Part shown: positions 8,246 through 15,876 of the stretch, piece after piece
Layout: each line of letters starts with the position of its first letter
How positions within the stretch are numbered: position 1 is the stretch's first letter
Origin: an uncultured Candidatus Saccharibacteria bacterium
GTDB lineage: Bacteria > Patescibacteriota > Saccharimonadia > Saccharimonadales > Saccharimonadaceae
Direction: 5' to 3'
NCBI GenBank assembly: GCA_947302355.1
Contig: CAMYUU010000007.1
Coordinates: 1-46,218, forward strand
DNA length: 46,218 bases
Notes under the pieces: model-generated
Database searches by the model: none
Told to the model about the DNA's origin: nothing
The model's input: the letters and a program-made list of their open reading frames with translations, nothing else
Position numbers and translations under genes: made by a program

Positions 8246-8481
8246 TATTGATTTTCCTGATTATTATCCGTTGAGTCACCGACATACACTTCAACCGTAG
8301 GATTCAATGCTTCATAATTAAATATTTCTGGATCAGGATTACTAGGCTCAGCACTAACCCCAGTAGTCACAACGCTAAATGTATAATCCTCAATCGAACT
8401 TATGAAAATATTACACACAAAATAAGCTATTAACACACCTACAATTGCTATACCAATAGAAGAAGCTAAATCAGTCTTCAT
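8245..8481 (-). CDS. Small single-pass membrane protein between pilO and pilB
   Basis: A 78-residue protein with one N-terminal hydrophobic helix (about residues 5-28) and an acidic, Pro/Asn/Ser-rich tail that should lie outside the membrane. I do not recognise a family. Its place, starting next to the pilO stop and overlapping pilB, is where PilP or other small alignment-complex parts are often encoded, so a role as a reduced accessory subunit of the PilMNO complex is plausible. No lipobox or signal-peptidase site is evident. Confidence 0.7.
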   Translation of the reverse strand: MKTDLASSIGIAIVGVLIAYFVCNIFISSIEDYTFSVVTTGVSAEPSNPDPEIFNYEALNPTVEVYVGDSTDNNQENQ

Positions 8482-9360
8482 TTATTTACCCTCCGCTTTT
8501 ATAGTTTTCTTAGTTTCCATAATAGTCGAAACAGTCGTGTAATATGCCGCAGCCTGAGCTGATAGCTCCAAATTGTCATCATCTTTCCATTCGATGGTGG
8601 CACGCTGAACATCTATCTGACGAATCGAATGCTCCAAATTCTTTAGAACATTCATCGTCACCTTAGAATCTGCTTTAACCGCAACATTGACCGTAATAGT
8701 ATTCAAATTACTACCGAGAGTAGAAGCGGAGGAATCCTGGGTTGTACGCAAACTTTCCGGCTCTTGGTCAGCAATACGATATAGCATATCAATGCTAGCC
8801 ATCAAAGCCTCTTCATTCTTAAAGGCTGGCAAAGCATCCGGAATCACACGCAAGGCCGAACAACTCTTAATCAGCTGACTAGCTTCCTTTAGCTCCTCTG
8901 AGCCCTTACTCTGCGCTTCCCGATAGTTTTCCATCAATTGACTATATGTGTAATTCTTCGTGGTTTCAGGATCGATACAATTAGTAGAATCATCTTCCTT
9001 GGGTACAGAATTCAACGCCTCATTAGATGCAGTTTTCTCCAATATATTAGAACGTAACGTATTCGGTATCTGCGATAATTCTATATTATCAGGATTACAT
9101 TTTTCTAATTCCCCTAGGGAATAAATTTCACCTTCAGGTTTTTTGCAAACCCCAACTGTTTTTATAACGTTCGAATAACTAACGATGGATTTTTCTTGTT
9201 CCTCTATTACCTTGATATTAAACTCAATCTGTTTCACGAAATGCATAATCAGCGAAATCGCGACGCCCAAAAACAACGAAGCTACTAGTACCGCAAGAAG
9301 CATATATTGCTGAGCTTCACTAATCTTTGCTCTTTTACCAATTGCAATTTCTTTAGCCAT
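8482..9360 (-). CDS. pilO: PilO-like inner-membrane alignment protein
   Basis: A 292-residue bitopic protein: short basic cytoplasmic start, one transmembrane helix (about residues 20-45), a coiled-coil-prone stretch (about 46-70) and an extracytoplasmic domain with four cysteines. This layout and the position after pilN match PilO, the partner of PilN in the alignment complex, although sequence similarity to classical PilO is not obvious. The start overlaps pilN by 8 bases and its ribosome site (GGAGG) lies inside the codons for the Asn/Gly-rich end of PilN. Longer than classical PilO (about 200 residues). Confidence 0.7.
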   Translation of the reverse strand: MAKEIAIGKRAKISEAQQYMLLAVLVASLFLGVAISLIMHFVKQIEFNIKVIEEQEKSIVSYSNVIKTVGVCKKPEGEIYSLGELEKCNPDNIELSQIPNTLRSNILEKTASNEALNSVPKEDDSTNCIDPETTKNYTYSQLMENYREAQSKGSEELKEASQLIKSCSALRVIPDALPAFKNEEALMASIDMLYRIADQEPESLRTTQDSSASTLGSNLNTITVNVAVKADSKVTMNVLKNLEHSIRQIDVQRATIEWKDDDNLELSAQAAAYYTTVSTIMETKKTIKAEGK

Positions 9361-10510
9361 TGTTACCTCCGTTATTCGTAGTATCAGATTTACAATCTAC
9401 ATCGTCTTCCGCACAATCAGCTGCTCTCTCTCCAAACATAGCCTGAACCTGGATGTACGAATCAGTAACGTTCTTTCTTCCAGAAGGCGGTATCGCCATT
9501 AGATGCGAATTCGAGAATCTATAAGCTTCAGGAGACAAATAAATGATTGACGAAAAACGTAGTACCAATTCATTTGAAGCATCTCTACCGTTCGACGACT
9601 CTGTAATCTTAATTCCATCGTCACCATTCGGCACCAACAAACAAGTATCATTAGTATCAGTCCACTTCGGATTTTCACTAGATTCACTAGCATCCCCACT
9701 ATAAGTTATACATTTACTATTAAAGTGCGCCACATTAGTAATCTGACCGCTTAAAGTCATATTTGGCTTACCCTCTACTGGTTCCTCATGATACCAGTCA
9801 TCAAATTGTGGTGTCCTCCATATTTTCACAACTTGTCGTCCGTCATCATATTCCTCAGTTTCATAATTTTCAGATTTAGTCTCATTGCATCCATCCTCAT
9901 TAATCGTCCAATAAGCATAATATCCATTCGAAGAATCGCTAAAGAAGTTACCATCGCTATCGGTCTCTATCATACAATAAGCCGGGATTTTCGCCCCTTC
10001 CCTAGTAACATAATCCCCGTAATCATATCGCATGTACTTCATGCTTTTCTTAAACGAATCCAGAACATTATAATCAATATATGGTTCTTTATTAGCATTC
10101 GCCTGCGCATCAAATGTAAAGGTCGGTTGCTCAGAGGCTAGATTCACCGCTAACTCAGAAATCGTAATCGTATCAACTCCGACAGGATTTAATGCTAGCA
10201 ATATGTCAAAGGTGCGCGAAAACACTTTCTTATTACTGGTCAAAGTCGCTATATTGCTCAACTGGTCTTTAATTGTCAAGAAATCACTAAGATCACTATA
10301 AGAATTAAGCTTAGAAGAAAGTTGTTTGATAGTTTGATCTTTATTATCAATTGCCAGCTGCTGCCCGCCTGCAATAATTCCAAAGAACAACGTCACACCA
10401 ACACTGGCAACAGCGACCACAATACACAGAAAGAAAATAAAATTCCTTAATTTCAACGTCTTAATCATCTCTTCTTTAATATCAGGAACGAGGTTAATTT
10501 CTTTCGACAT
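9353..10510 (-). CDS. pilN: PilN-like inner-membrane alignment protein
   Basis: The N-terminus EINLVPD (residues 4-10) matches the INLLP-type motif by which PilN docks on PilM. It is followed by a transmembrane helix (about 25-48), a coiled coil (about 55-75) and a large extracytoplasmic domain. At 385 residues it is almost twice the length of classical PilN; the extra part (about 150-340) is rich in aromatic, acidic and Asn residues with four to five cysteines. The acidic tail ends in Asn/Gly repeats that encode the pilO ribosome site. It overlaps the pilM stop codon. The PilN call rests on the motif, topology and operon order. Confidence 0.8.
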   Translation of the reverse strand: MSKEINLVPDIKEEMIKTLKLRNFIFFLCIVVAVASVGVTLFFGIIAGGQQLAIDNKDQTIKQLSSKLNSYSDLSDFLTIKDQLSNIATLTSNKKVFSRTFDILLALNPVGVDTITISELAVNLASEQPTFTFDAQANANKEPYIDYNVLDSFKKSMKYMRYDYGDYVTREGAKIPAYCMIETDSDGNFFSDSSNGYYAYWTINEDGCNETKSENYETEEYDDGRQVVKIWRTPQFDDWYHEEPVEGKPNMTLSGQITNVAHFNSKCITYSGDASESSENPKWTDTNDTCLLVPNGDDGIKITESSNGRDASNELVLRFSSIIYLSPEAYRFSNSHLMAIPPSGRKNVTDSYIQVQAMFGERAADCAEDDVDCKSDTTNNGGNNG

Positions 10511-11556
10511 TAATCATTACTCCTTTCCGATAAGCCAATCGCCACTGCAAATTCACCAGCCACACTAGCCAATGCTTTTTGTTGAGCATCCGTAGTCCGT
10601 ACAAACTGCCATGGATTTCCACGCATAGTTGGAATATTAATTCTCGATTCGATAAACTCAGCAAATAGCGGAACCATTCCACCGTAGCCAGAAAGAATTA
10701 TGCCACCAACCTTACCATTGATATACTTCGTCTGGAAGAATCTTATAGACTTCGCGAGCTCTGACGAGAAGGTCTCAAGATGCGAACTCAAAATCTTAAA
10801 TACCTGGCCTTCAATCTGATTTTGATCAAGGCCAAACTTAAGTATAAACTGCTTAGATTGGTCTTCTCGGGTATTTAGACCACTCGCTACCGCTTTCACT
10901 AGCACCCCAAACCCGCCAGGAATAGAGCGAACCAAACGCGGTTGGTCTTTAAACATAATTACAATATCGGTAGACTGTTCGCCAAAATCTACAATCATAT
11001 TCGCGTCAATTGATCCAGGTACATTCAAAGACCTAGCAGCCGCCAGCGGCTCCGGCTCCATTGCGATAATATTAAGACCAGTCTTTTCAATCAATTCCAT
11101 ACTAGATTCCGCATAATCTTTCGCTACCGAAGATACTAGCACTTCAGTTTTAGCTGGATCATTAGGATTTGGACCAAGTATAATGTAGTGCGCCTTAGCA
11201 TCACTCATCGCCATCGGCACATACTTATCTATCTCGTACTTGAAAGACTTTTGCAATTCTTTCTCTGGTAAAGTCTCAGTCTCGACAATCGAGGTAAATG
11301 TCTTACTAGCCGGCAAACCAAGAGCGACATTCTTCGTTTTTATTCCAGCCTGTTCCACAGCCCCCATAATGGCTTCACCAAAACGCTTCTTACCTAGTTC
11401 AGAAGAGTCTTGCGTTAACCTACGATCAATAGGAACATACGCAAACTTCTGCAACGTCCAACCACGTTGGCTACCACCTGATAATTGTACTATGCGCATT
11501 GAATTTGTCCCTATATCTAGGGAAAAGAAATCGCCCACGCCACGTAATAAGTTCAT
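10510..11556 (-). CDS. pilM: Type IV pilus assembly protein PilM
   Basis: Actin-like cytoplasmic ATP-binding protein, 348 residues, that binds the N-terminus of PilN. The first phosphate loop DIGTNSMRIVQL (about 15-26), the mid-protein MIVDFGEQSTDIVI and the C-terminal IILSGYGGMVPLF are the three actin-fold nucleotide signatures of the PilM/FtsA group. It is the first gene of the pilM-N-O-x-B-T-C operon. No Shine-Dalgarno; a near-consensus promoter ends 7 bases before the ATG. Confidence 0.92.
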   Translation of the reverse strand: MNLLRGVGDFFSLDIGTNSMRIVQLSGGSQRGWTLQKFAYVPIDRRLTQDSSELGKKRFGEAIMGAVEQAGIKTKNVALGLPASKTFTSIVETETLPEKELQKSFKYEIDKYVPMAMSDAKAHYIILGPNPNDPAKTEVLVSSVAKDYAESSMELIEKTGLNIIAMEPEPLAAARSLNVPGSIDANMIVDFGEQSTDIVIMFKDQPRLVRSIPGGFGVLVKAVASGLNTREDQSKQFILKFGLDQNQIEGQVFKILSSHLETFSSELAKSIRFFQTKYINGKVGGIILSGYGGMVPLFAEFIESRINIPTMRGNPWQFVRTTDAQQKALASVAGEFAVAIGLSERSND

Positions 11557-11563
11557 ACAATTA

Positions 11564-11592
11564 ATTATATGCTTATGCTCTTAAAAAGTCAA
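11564..11592 (-). promoter_or_regulatory. Promoter of the type IV pilus operon, leaderless
   Basis: Minus strand TTGACT (11587-11592), exactly 17 bases, TATAAT (11564-11569), then 7 bases to the pilM ATG. One of the strongest looking promoters here. Initiation is predicted at or within one base of the start codon. Confidence 0.8.
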
Positions 11593-11600
11593 CGAAAAAT

Positions 11601-12200
11601 TTATTTTTCTGTCTTCTTTAGCCAATAAAACCGTTCTCTATTTCCAGACTTACCAGTTAATTCGTTATCGCGTTTTTTTATAATAATAAAATCGTTCTGC
11701 TTTAGCCAATACTCAAAATCCTTAATTATCTCACGACGCATAGCTTCATTCTTCACTACGCCTCTATTTAGTTGTTTTTCCCTAGCCTCAAATTGCGGCT
11801 TCATCATCACTAGAAAATCAGTATGTCTATCCGCCAGATAACGCTTCGCATGTTCCAATACTTTTTTCAACGAAACAAAAGAAACATCCGCCACAATTAC
11901 ATCCGGAGCTTCCTTAACAATCTCGTCACCTACTTTCACATCAAAAATATCCGTTTTTTCATGCAAGTCAACTTTTGAATTAAACCGAAGTGGTATCTTC
12001 ATTTGATTGCTACCCTTTTCAATCGCGATAGCTTTTCTTGCCCCTTTCTCCAAAGCATATTCCGTAAAACCACCAGTAGAAGACCCAATATCAAGTATCA
12101 CTTTATCTCGAAAATCAAAATTGAAGGCACGTGCAGCGCCTTCAATTTTGTAATACCCTCTATTTTTTTCGTTCACGATAGTTATAAGTCTCCGTGTCAA
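11601..12200 (-). CDS. TlyA-like RNA 2'-O-methyltransferase domain lacking the S4 domain
   Basis: A FtsJ/RrmJ-type SAM methyltransferase domain of up to 199 residues. Motif I is LDIGSSTGGFTEYALEKGA, followed by the TlyA-type VADVSFVSL and KPQFE...GVV segments. TlyA/hemolysin-A proteins methylate 16S and 23S rRNA and normally start with an S4 RNA-binding domain of about 65 residues; here only a dozen or so residues precede the methyltransferase domain, so that part is missing. The start is unclear: TTG at 12200, or GTG at 12176 with GGAG 13 bases upstream. Both overlap the end of efp, so expression should be coupled to efp. Confidence 0.78.
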   Translation of the reverse strand: MTRRLITIVNEKNRGYYKIEGAARAFNFDFRDKVILDIGSSTGGFTEYALEKGARKAIAIEKGSNQMKIPLRFNSKVDLHEKTDIFDVKVGDEIVKEAPDVIVADVSFVSLKKVLEHAKRYLADRHTDFLVMMKPQFEAREKQLNRGVVKNEAMRREIIKDFEYWLKQNDFIIIKKRDNELTGKSGNRERFYWLKKTEK

Positions 12201-12720
12201 TCGAAACGATATCGCCCTCTTTAATAAAAGCTGGAACTTTTACCACCACTCCAGTTTCAAGAGTAGCATCTTTCATCACGGAAGTAGAAGTGTCACCCTT
12301 TACAGCATTTTCAGTATATTCTACTTTCAGCCAAATATTCTTAGGCAACACAAGGTTGATTGGCGTACCATTATAGAATTGTATTTCCATCTCATCGCCA
12401 TCTTTCATGAAATCTTTCGAATCACCAACCATATCGTTGCTTAGTTCATATTGTTCAAAACTCTCCGGATCCATGAAATAGAATTTCTCATCATCCTTAT
12501 AAAGGTATTGGACTTTTTTCGTAGTAACTTCCGCTGGCTCAATCTTCTCTTGCCCCTTAAAAGTTTTCGGCAAAAGCGACCCCGAAATTAGATTTTTCAC
12601 CTTCACGTTTACAATCGAACCACCTCTACCCATAACTTTTTGTGAGTACTCCACTACCTTATATGGTTGTCCATCCAAAGTAATTAAAGTGTTCTTTTTG
12701 AGATCTGTTGGTCCGTACAT
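12160..12720 (-). CDS. efp: Translation elongation factor P
   Basis: Relieves ribosome stalling at proline stretches. The 186 residues contain the three beta-barrel domains: an N-terminal KOW-like domain (1-62), a central OB domain (about 67-125, with VQYLYKDDEKFYFMDPES) and a C-terminal OB domain with the signature ATLETGVVVKVPAFI. The tip residue that is a modified lysine (K34) in E. coli is R32 here (VMGRGGS), as in the Arg-type EF-Ps. The GGAGG ribosome site lies just before the ATG. It sits in an operon after rpsR, where rplI is found in many bacteria. Confidence 0.94.
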   Translation of the reverse strand: MYGPTDLKKNTLITLDGQPYKVVEYSQKVMGRGGSIVNVKVKNLISGSLLPKTFKGQEKIEPAEVTTKKVQYLYKDDEKFYFMDPESFEQYELSNDMVGDSKDFMKDGDEMEIQFYNGTPINLVLPKNIWLKVEYTENAVKGDTSTSVMKDATLETGVVVKVPAFIKEGDIVSIDTETYNYRERKK

Positions 12721-12732
12721 TACGCCCTCCTT

Positions 12733-12930
12733 TTAACTATTAGATACAAATGGCAAAAGTGCTAGATGACGAGCACGCTTTATTGCAACCGCAAGCTGAC
12801 GCTGTTGCTTAGCAGAAAGCCCAGTCTTAGAAATTGGCTCTATCCTACCATAAACGTCAATGTAACGCTGAAGCGTCTTCACGTCTCGGTAATCGAAATA
12901 GAGATTTGGATCACTCTTAATCCGTTTCAT
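12733..12930 (-). CDS. rpsR: 30S ribosomal protein bS18
   Basis: A 65-residue ribosomal protein that pairs with bS6 on the platform. The segment [14 protein letters not shown]...[19 protein letters not shown] is the family signature, and the basic [13 protein letters not shown] end is typical. Third gene of rpsF-ssb-rpsR, the common bacterial order, with efp 12 bases downstream. A TTCTCCT-complement Shine-Dalgarno precedes the ATG. Confidence 0.95.
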   Translation of the reverse strand: MKRIKSDPNLYFDYRDVKTLQRYIDVYGRIEPISKTGLSAKQQRQLAVAIKRARHLALLPFVSNS

Positions 12931-12966
12931 ATTTTATATTCTCCTTCGTTTTCCTTAATCTTACTA

Positions 12967-13416
12967 TTAAAATGGTACTTCACTAAGGTCTATCTCACCC
13001 TCAGGAATATCATCAGGTACACTGGATTCCGGCATATCGACCGCTGCACTACTGCTGCTAGCTCCGCCATCGCCATTATCACGTGCGTTACCGATGAAAT
13101 TAAAGTCTTCCACTACAATTTCAACTCGTGAACGTTTTTGTCCAGTAGCCTTATCTTCCCAACTACGTTGTTCGAGGCGGCCAGAAATCAAAACTCCCGT
13201 CCCCTTCTTTGCATACTGGTTTATTGTTTCACCTAACTTATTCCAAGCCGAACAATCGAAAAACGAAACCGATTCCTTTTGCTCGCCACTAGAATCACGA
13301 TAAACACGATTAACTGCTACTGAAAAGCCGCAAACATTGCTTCCACCAGTAGTAGTACGAAGCTCTGGATCACGGGTTAAATTACCTGCAATCACTACTT
13401 TCGAAAATCCACGCAT
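12967..13416 (-). CDS. ssb: Single-stranded DNA-binding protein
   Basis: A 149-residue SSB with an N-terminal OB fold (about 1-110: KVVIAGNLTRDPELR, FSVAVNR, FDCSAWNKLGE, GVLISGRLEQRSW), a Ser/Asp/Gly-rich linker, and an acidic tip ending EVPF in place of the usual DDIPF. The tip binds replication and repair partners. It lies between rpsF and rpsR, spaced 3 and 36 bases. Single copies of this form serve both replication and repair. Confidence 0.94.
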   Translation of the reverse strand: MRGFSKVVIAGNLTRDPELRTTTGGSNVCGFSVAVNRVYRDSSGEQKESVSFFDCSAWNKLGETINQYAKKGTGVLISGRLEQRSWEDKATGQKRSRVEIVVEDFNFIGNARDNGDGGASSSSAAVDMPESSVPDDIPEGEIDLSEVPF

Positions 13417-13419
13417 TTT

Positions 13420-13782
13420 TTACTCTCCTTTTTCCGCTACTATTTTCTCTTCTTCATTTGCTGCCTGCTCAGCACGACGAGCTGCAAATTTCGCTCTACG
13501 CTCATCAACACGCACCAGAAGATATCTCAATACCTCTTCTGCGATGTTGAGAGTAGATGAAATCTTGCTCGGAGCATCGGCTGGCAAAGATATATCGAGG
13601 AAATAATAGAGAGCAAAATCTTGACCAGAAATGGAATAAGCTAAACGCTTCTTACCCTCATTTTCTTCTTTTGTAATTTTGCCACCAAACGATTCGATGA
13701 TACCTTTCACCTTATCGATGGCAGGGTCCGGATTCATCTCGAGATCGGGATGAAATAGGACTGTGAGTTCATAGTCTTTCAT
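13420..13782 (-). CDS. rpsF: 30S ribosomal protein bS6
   Basis: A 120-residue bS6. The start KDYELTVLFHPDLE, the centre GKKRLAYSISGQDFALYYFLDI and the RYLLVRVDER strand are the family pattern of the ferredoxin-like fold; a charged tail of about 20 residues follows. First gene of the rpsF-ssb-rpsR-efp-tlyA-like operon, with an AAAGGAG ribosome site and a structured leader. Confidence 0.94.
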   Translation of the reverse strand: MKDYELTVLFHPDLEMNPDPAIDKVKGIIESFGGKITKEENEGKKRLAYSISGQDFALYYFLDISLPADAPSKISSTLNIAEEVLRYLLVRVDERRAKFAARRAEQAANEEEKIVAEKGE

Positions 13783-13800
13783 AAAACTCCTTTGGTTAAA

Positions 13801-13829
13801 GCAGGCGCTACTCTTACTGGCACACCTGC
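13801..13829 (-). promoter_or_regulatory. Candidate bS6:bS18 autoregulatory hairpin in the rpsF leader
   Basis: In the rpsF 5' leader, GCAGGTG (minus strand, 13823-13829) pairs with CGCCTGC (13801-13807) as a 7-bp stem, one pair G-U, around a 15-base loop. Many bacteria control this operon through a bS6:bS18-binding leader RNA. Position and size fit, but I did not verify the conserved bulge of that motif. Confidence 0.4.
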
Positions 13830-13847
13830 TGAGCTAATATTAAGATA

Positions 13848-13876
13848 ATTATAGCACAAATTAAGGTCAAACTCAA
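13848..13876 (-). promoter_or_regulatory. Promoter of the rpsF operon
   Basis: Minus strand TTGAGT (13871-13876), 17-base spacer, TGC-TATAAT (TATAAT 13848-13853). Leader of about 60 bases. It directly follows the groEL stop at 13881; no terminator is seen between them. Confidence 0.75.
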
Positions 13877-13880
13877 GAGA

Positions 13881-15497
13881 TTAATACATTCCGCCACCCA
13901 TGTCCGGTGCAGCAGGTTTTTCCTCTGGAATTTCGCAAATCAAAGCCCCCATCGTAATTGCCGTAGCCGCAATGGATGTCGCATTCTTTACAGCCTCTTT
14001 AGTTACCTTTGCCGGATCAATCACGCCAGATTTCTTCAAATCCACCAAGCCTTTTTCTGGGTTCATCACATTTACACCCATACCAGCTTTTGCCGATTTG
14101 ACCTCCGCTAGTAACGCTTGCGCATTTAACCCTGCATTTTCTACGATATGCACAAACGGTGCTTCTAGCGCATTCTTTACAATCCTAGCTCCTGCTTCAG
14201 TTTCATCCAACTTTGTCGCAGCATTTATTAGTGTTACGCCACCACCAGTCACAATACCTTCCGCTAGCGCCGCCTTGGTCGCCGCCACTGCATCATCTAC
14301 GCGGAATTTCTTTTCGTCAATCTCTGTCTCGGTTGCACCACCTACCTTAATTACTGCTACTTTTCCAGACAACGCCGCAGCTCTCTTCTCAAATTCTTCC
14401 CTTTCATAATCGCTCTTAGCATTCTTAGCAAAAGTATGAATTAAGTCGATTCTCTTCTCCACAGCCTTTCTGTCACCAGCGCCCTTGATAATCGTAGTTT
14501 CATCCTTAGTTGCAATAATCTTAGATGCAGAACCTAACACTTCCATTCCGACTTCTTCAAGCTTCATCCCTTTATCTTCGCTTACCACCGTAGCATCAGT
14601 CAAAATGGCAATATCTTCCATTACTTCTTTACGTCGATCGCCAAATGCTGGAGCTTTTAGCACTAGGGAATTAAATACGCCCTTTAGTTTATTCAGTACT
14701 AATAGCGACAAAGCTTCACCACTTACTTCTTCTGCAATAATCACTAAATCCTTTTTTCCACTCTGTGCAATCTGCTCCAGAAGTGGCAAAATATCACTCG
14801 CCGCCGTGATTTTCTTCTCGGTAATAAGAATTAACGGTTTTTCAAAAATAGCTTCCTGGCGATTAGTATCCGTAATAAAGAAAGGGGAAGCGTAGCCCTT
14901 ATCATAGCTAAATCCTTCCACAATCTCTTGCTCCATTTCCAGACCTTGCCCAGCTTCAACCGTCACTACACCATCCTTACCAATCTTCGAAATTACCTCG
15001 GCAATTAGCTTACCGATCTCTGCATCTCCAGCCGAAATTGTCGCGACTTCCGCTACCTTCGAAGAATCACCCTCGATTTGCTCCGCGACTTTATCAATTT
15101 CAGACACAATCTTCGCACCAGCTTTTTCAATCCCTTTACGTAGCTCCATCGGATTCACGCCCGCCGCAATCAACTTATTCGCTTCATTCAAAATATTATA
15201 AGTCAGCACCGTTACAGTAGTAGTACCATCACCAGCCGCCTTATTCAATTTCTGTGCGGCAGTTTTAATTAGCTTCGCACCTACTGCTTCACCAAGCGAC
15301 TCCTCTTTATTCGGCAATTCCACAGCCTCTGCTACCGTTACACCATCATGTGTAATCACTGGAGCACCATATTCTTTCTCAATAATTACATTCTTGCCTT
15401 TTGGCCCAAATGTTACCTTTACTGCATCATATAACTGCTTAGCACCAGATAACACCTTCTCACGCGCCTCAGATTCATAATAAATTTTCTTTGCCAT
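13881..15497 (-). CDS. groL: Chaperonin GroEL (60 kDa)
   Basis: The tetradecameric cytoplasmic chaperonin that folds proteins with GroES. It has 538 residues with the ATPase motif GPKGKNV (31-37), the D51 region THDGVTV, GDGTTT (89-94), the late DAVAATKAALAEGIVTGGG segment and a short C-terminal tail DMGGGMY in place of a long GGM repeat. Second gene after groES with an AAAGGAAG ribosome site. Controlled through the CIRCE element upstream of groES. Confidence 0.97.
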   Translation of the reverse strand: MAKKIYYESEAREKVLSGAKQLYDAVKVTFGPKGKNVIIEKEYGAPVITHDGVTVAEAVELPNKEESLGEAVGAKLIKTAAQKLNKAAGDGTTTVTVLTYNILNEANKLIAAGVNPMELRKGIEKAGAKIVSEIDKVAEQIEGDSSKVAEVATISAGDAEIGKLIAEVISKIGKDGVVTVEAGQGLEMEQEIVEGFSYDKGYASPFFITDTNRQEAIFEKPLILITEKKITAASDILPLLEQIAQSGKKDLVIIAEEVSGEALSLLVLNKLKGVFNSLVLKAPAFGDRRKEVMEDIAILTDATVVSEDKGMKLEEVGMEVLGSASKIIATKDETTIIKGAGDRKAVEKRIDLIHTFAKNAKSDYEREEFEKRAAALSGKVAVIKVGGATETEIDEKKFRVDDAVAATKAALAEGIVTGGGVTLINAATKLDETEAGARIVKNALEAPFVHIVENAGLNAQALLAEVKSAKAGMGVNVMNPEKGLVDLKKSGVIDPAKVTKEAVKNATSIAATAITMGALICEIPEEKPAAPDMGGGMY

Positions 15498-15527
15498 TTT
15501 CTTCCTTTCTTAGATTAATAAGTCAAC

Positions 15528-15549
15528 TTTTCCACAAGTTTTCCACAAG
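15528..15549. repeat. Tandem 11-base repeat in the groES-groEL spacer
   Basis: Two exact copies of TTTTCCACAAG (15528-15538 and 15539-15549). Each contains TTTTCCACA, one base from the DnaA-box consensus TTATCCACA. Meaning unknown. Confidence 0.6.
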
Positions 15550-15550
15550 A

Positions 15551-15805
15551 CTACATTGTAGCCAACACATCCTCTTCTTTTAGGATAATATAATCCGTGT
15601 CGTCAATTTTTATATTAGTAGTCGAATACTCTTTATATACAATCTTATCGCCTTTTTTCACCGAAGACACATCTGGCCCTACAGATTCTACCACCGCATA
15701 TGCCGGCTTCTCTTTTGCCTCACCTAATAGTATTCCAGATTTAGTCTTCTCTAACGGTTTTTCTACTACCGCTACTACTCTATCTTTCAATGGTTTCAGT
15801 GTCAT
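15551..15805 (-). CDS. groS: Co-chaperonin GroES (10 kDa)
   Basis: The heptameric lid of GroEL. At 84 residues it is shorter than the usual 94-97 but keeps the N-terminal LKPLKDRVVA, the mobile loop TKSGILLGEAKEKP (about 21-34), and VKKGDKIVYKEY. First gene of groES-groEL with a GGAG ribosome site. The promoter overlaps a CIRCE operator. Confidence 0.95.
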   Translation of the reverse strand: MTLKPLKDRVVAVVEKPLEKTKSGILLGEAKEKPAYAVVESVGPDVSSVKKGDKIVYKEYSTTNIKIDDTDYIILKEEDVLATM

Positions 15806-15828
15806 TTTTATACTCCTTTTCTGGCCTC

Positions 15829-15870
15829 ATTATAGCACAAAAATTAGCACTGTAAACCCCCGAGTGCTAA
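15829..15870 (-). promoter_or_regulatory. groES-groEL promoter with CIRCE operator (HrcA site)
   Basis: CIRCE at 15844-15870: TTAGCACTC, 9 bases, CAGTGCTAA; one arm has a single mismatch to the TTAGCACTC-N9-GAGTGCTAA consensus. The promoter TTTACA-16-TGCTATAAT overlaps it (-10 at 15829-15834), so bound HrcA would block polymerase. hrcA itself is not in this window. Confidence 0.88.
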
Positions 15871-15876
15871 TATCCC

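Noticed and set aside
9499-10141. Open frames of 66 and 117 residues on either strand inside pilN
   Set aside because: They overlap a well-supported gene, have biased composition and no start signals.
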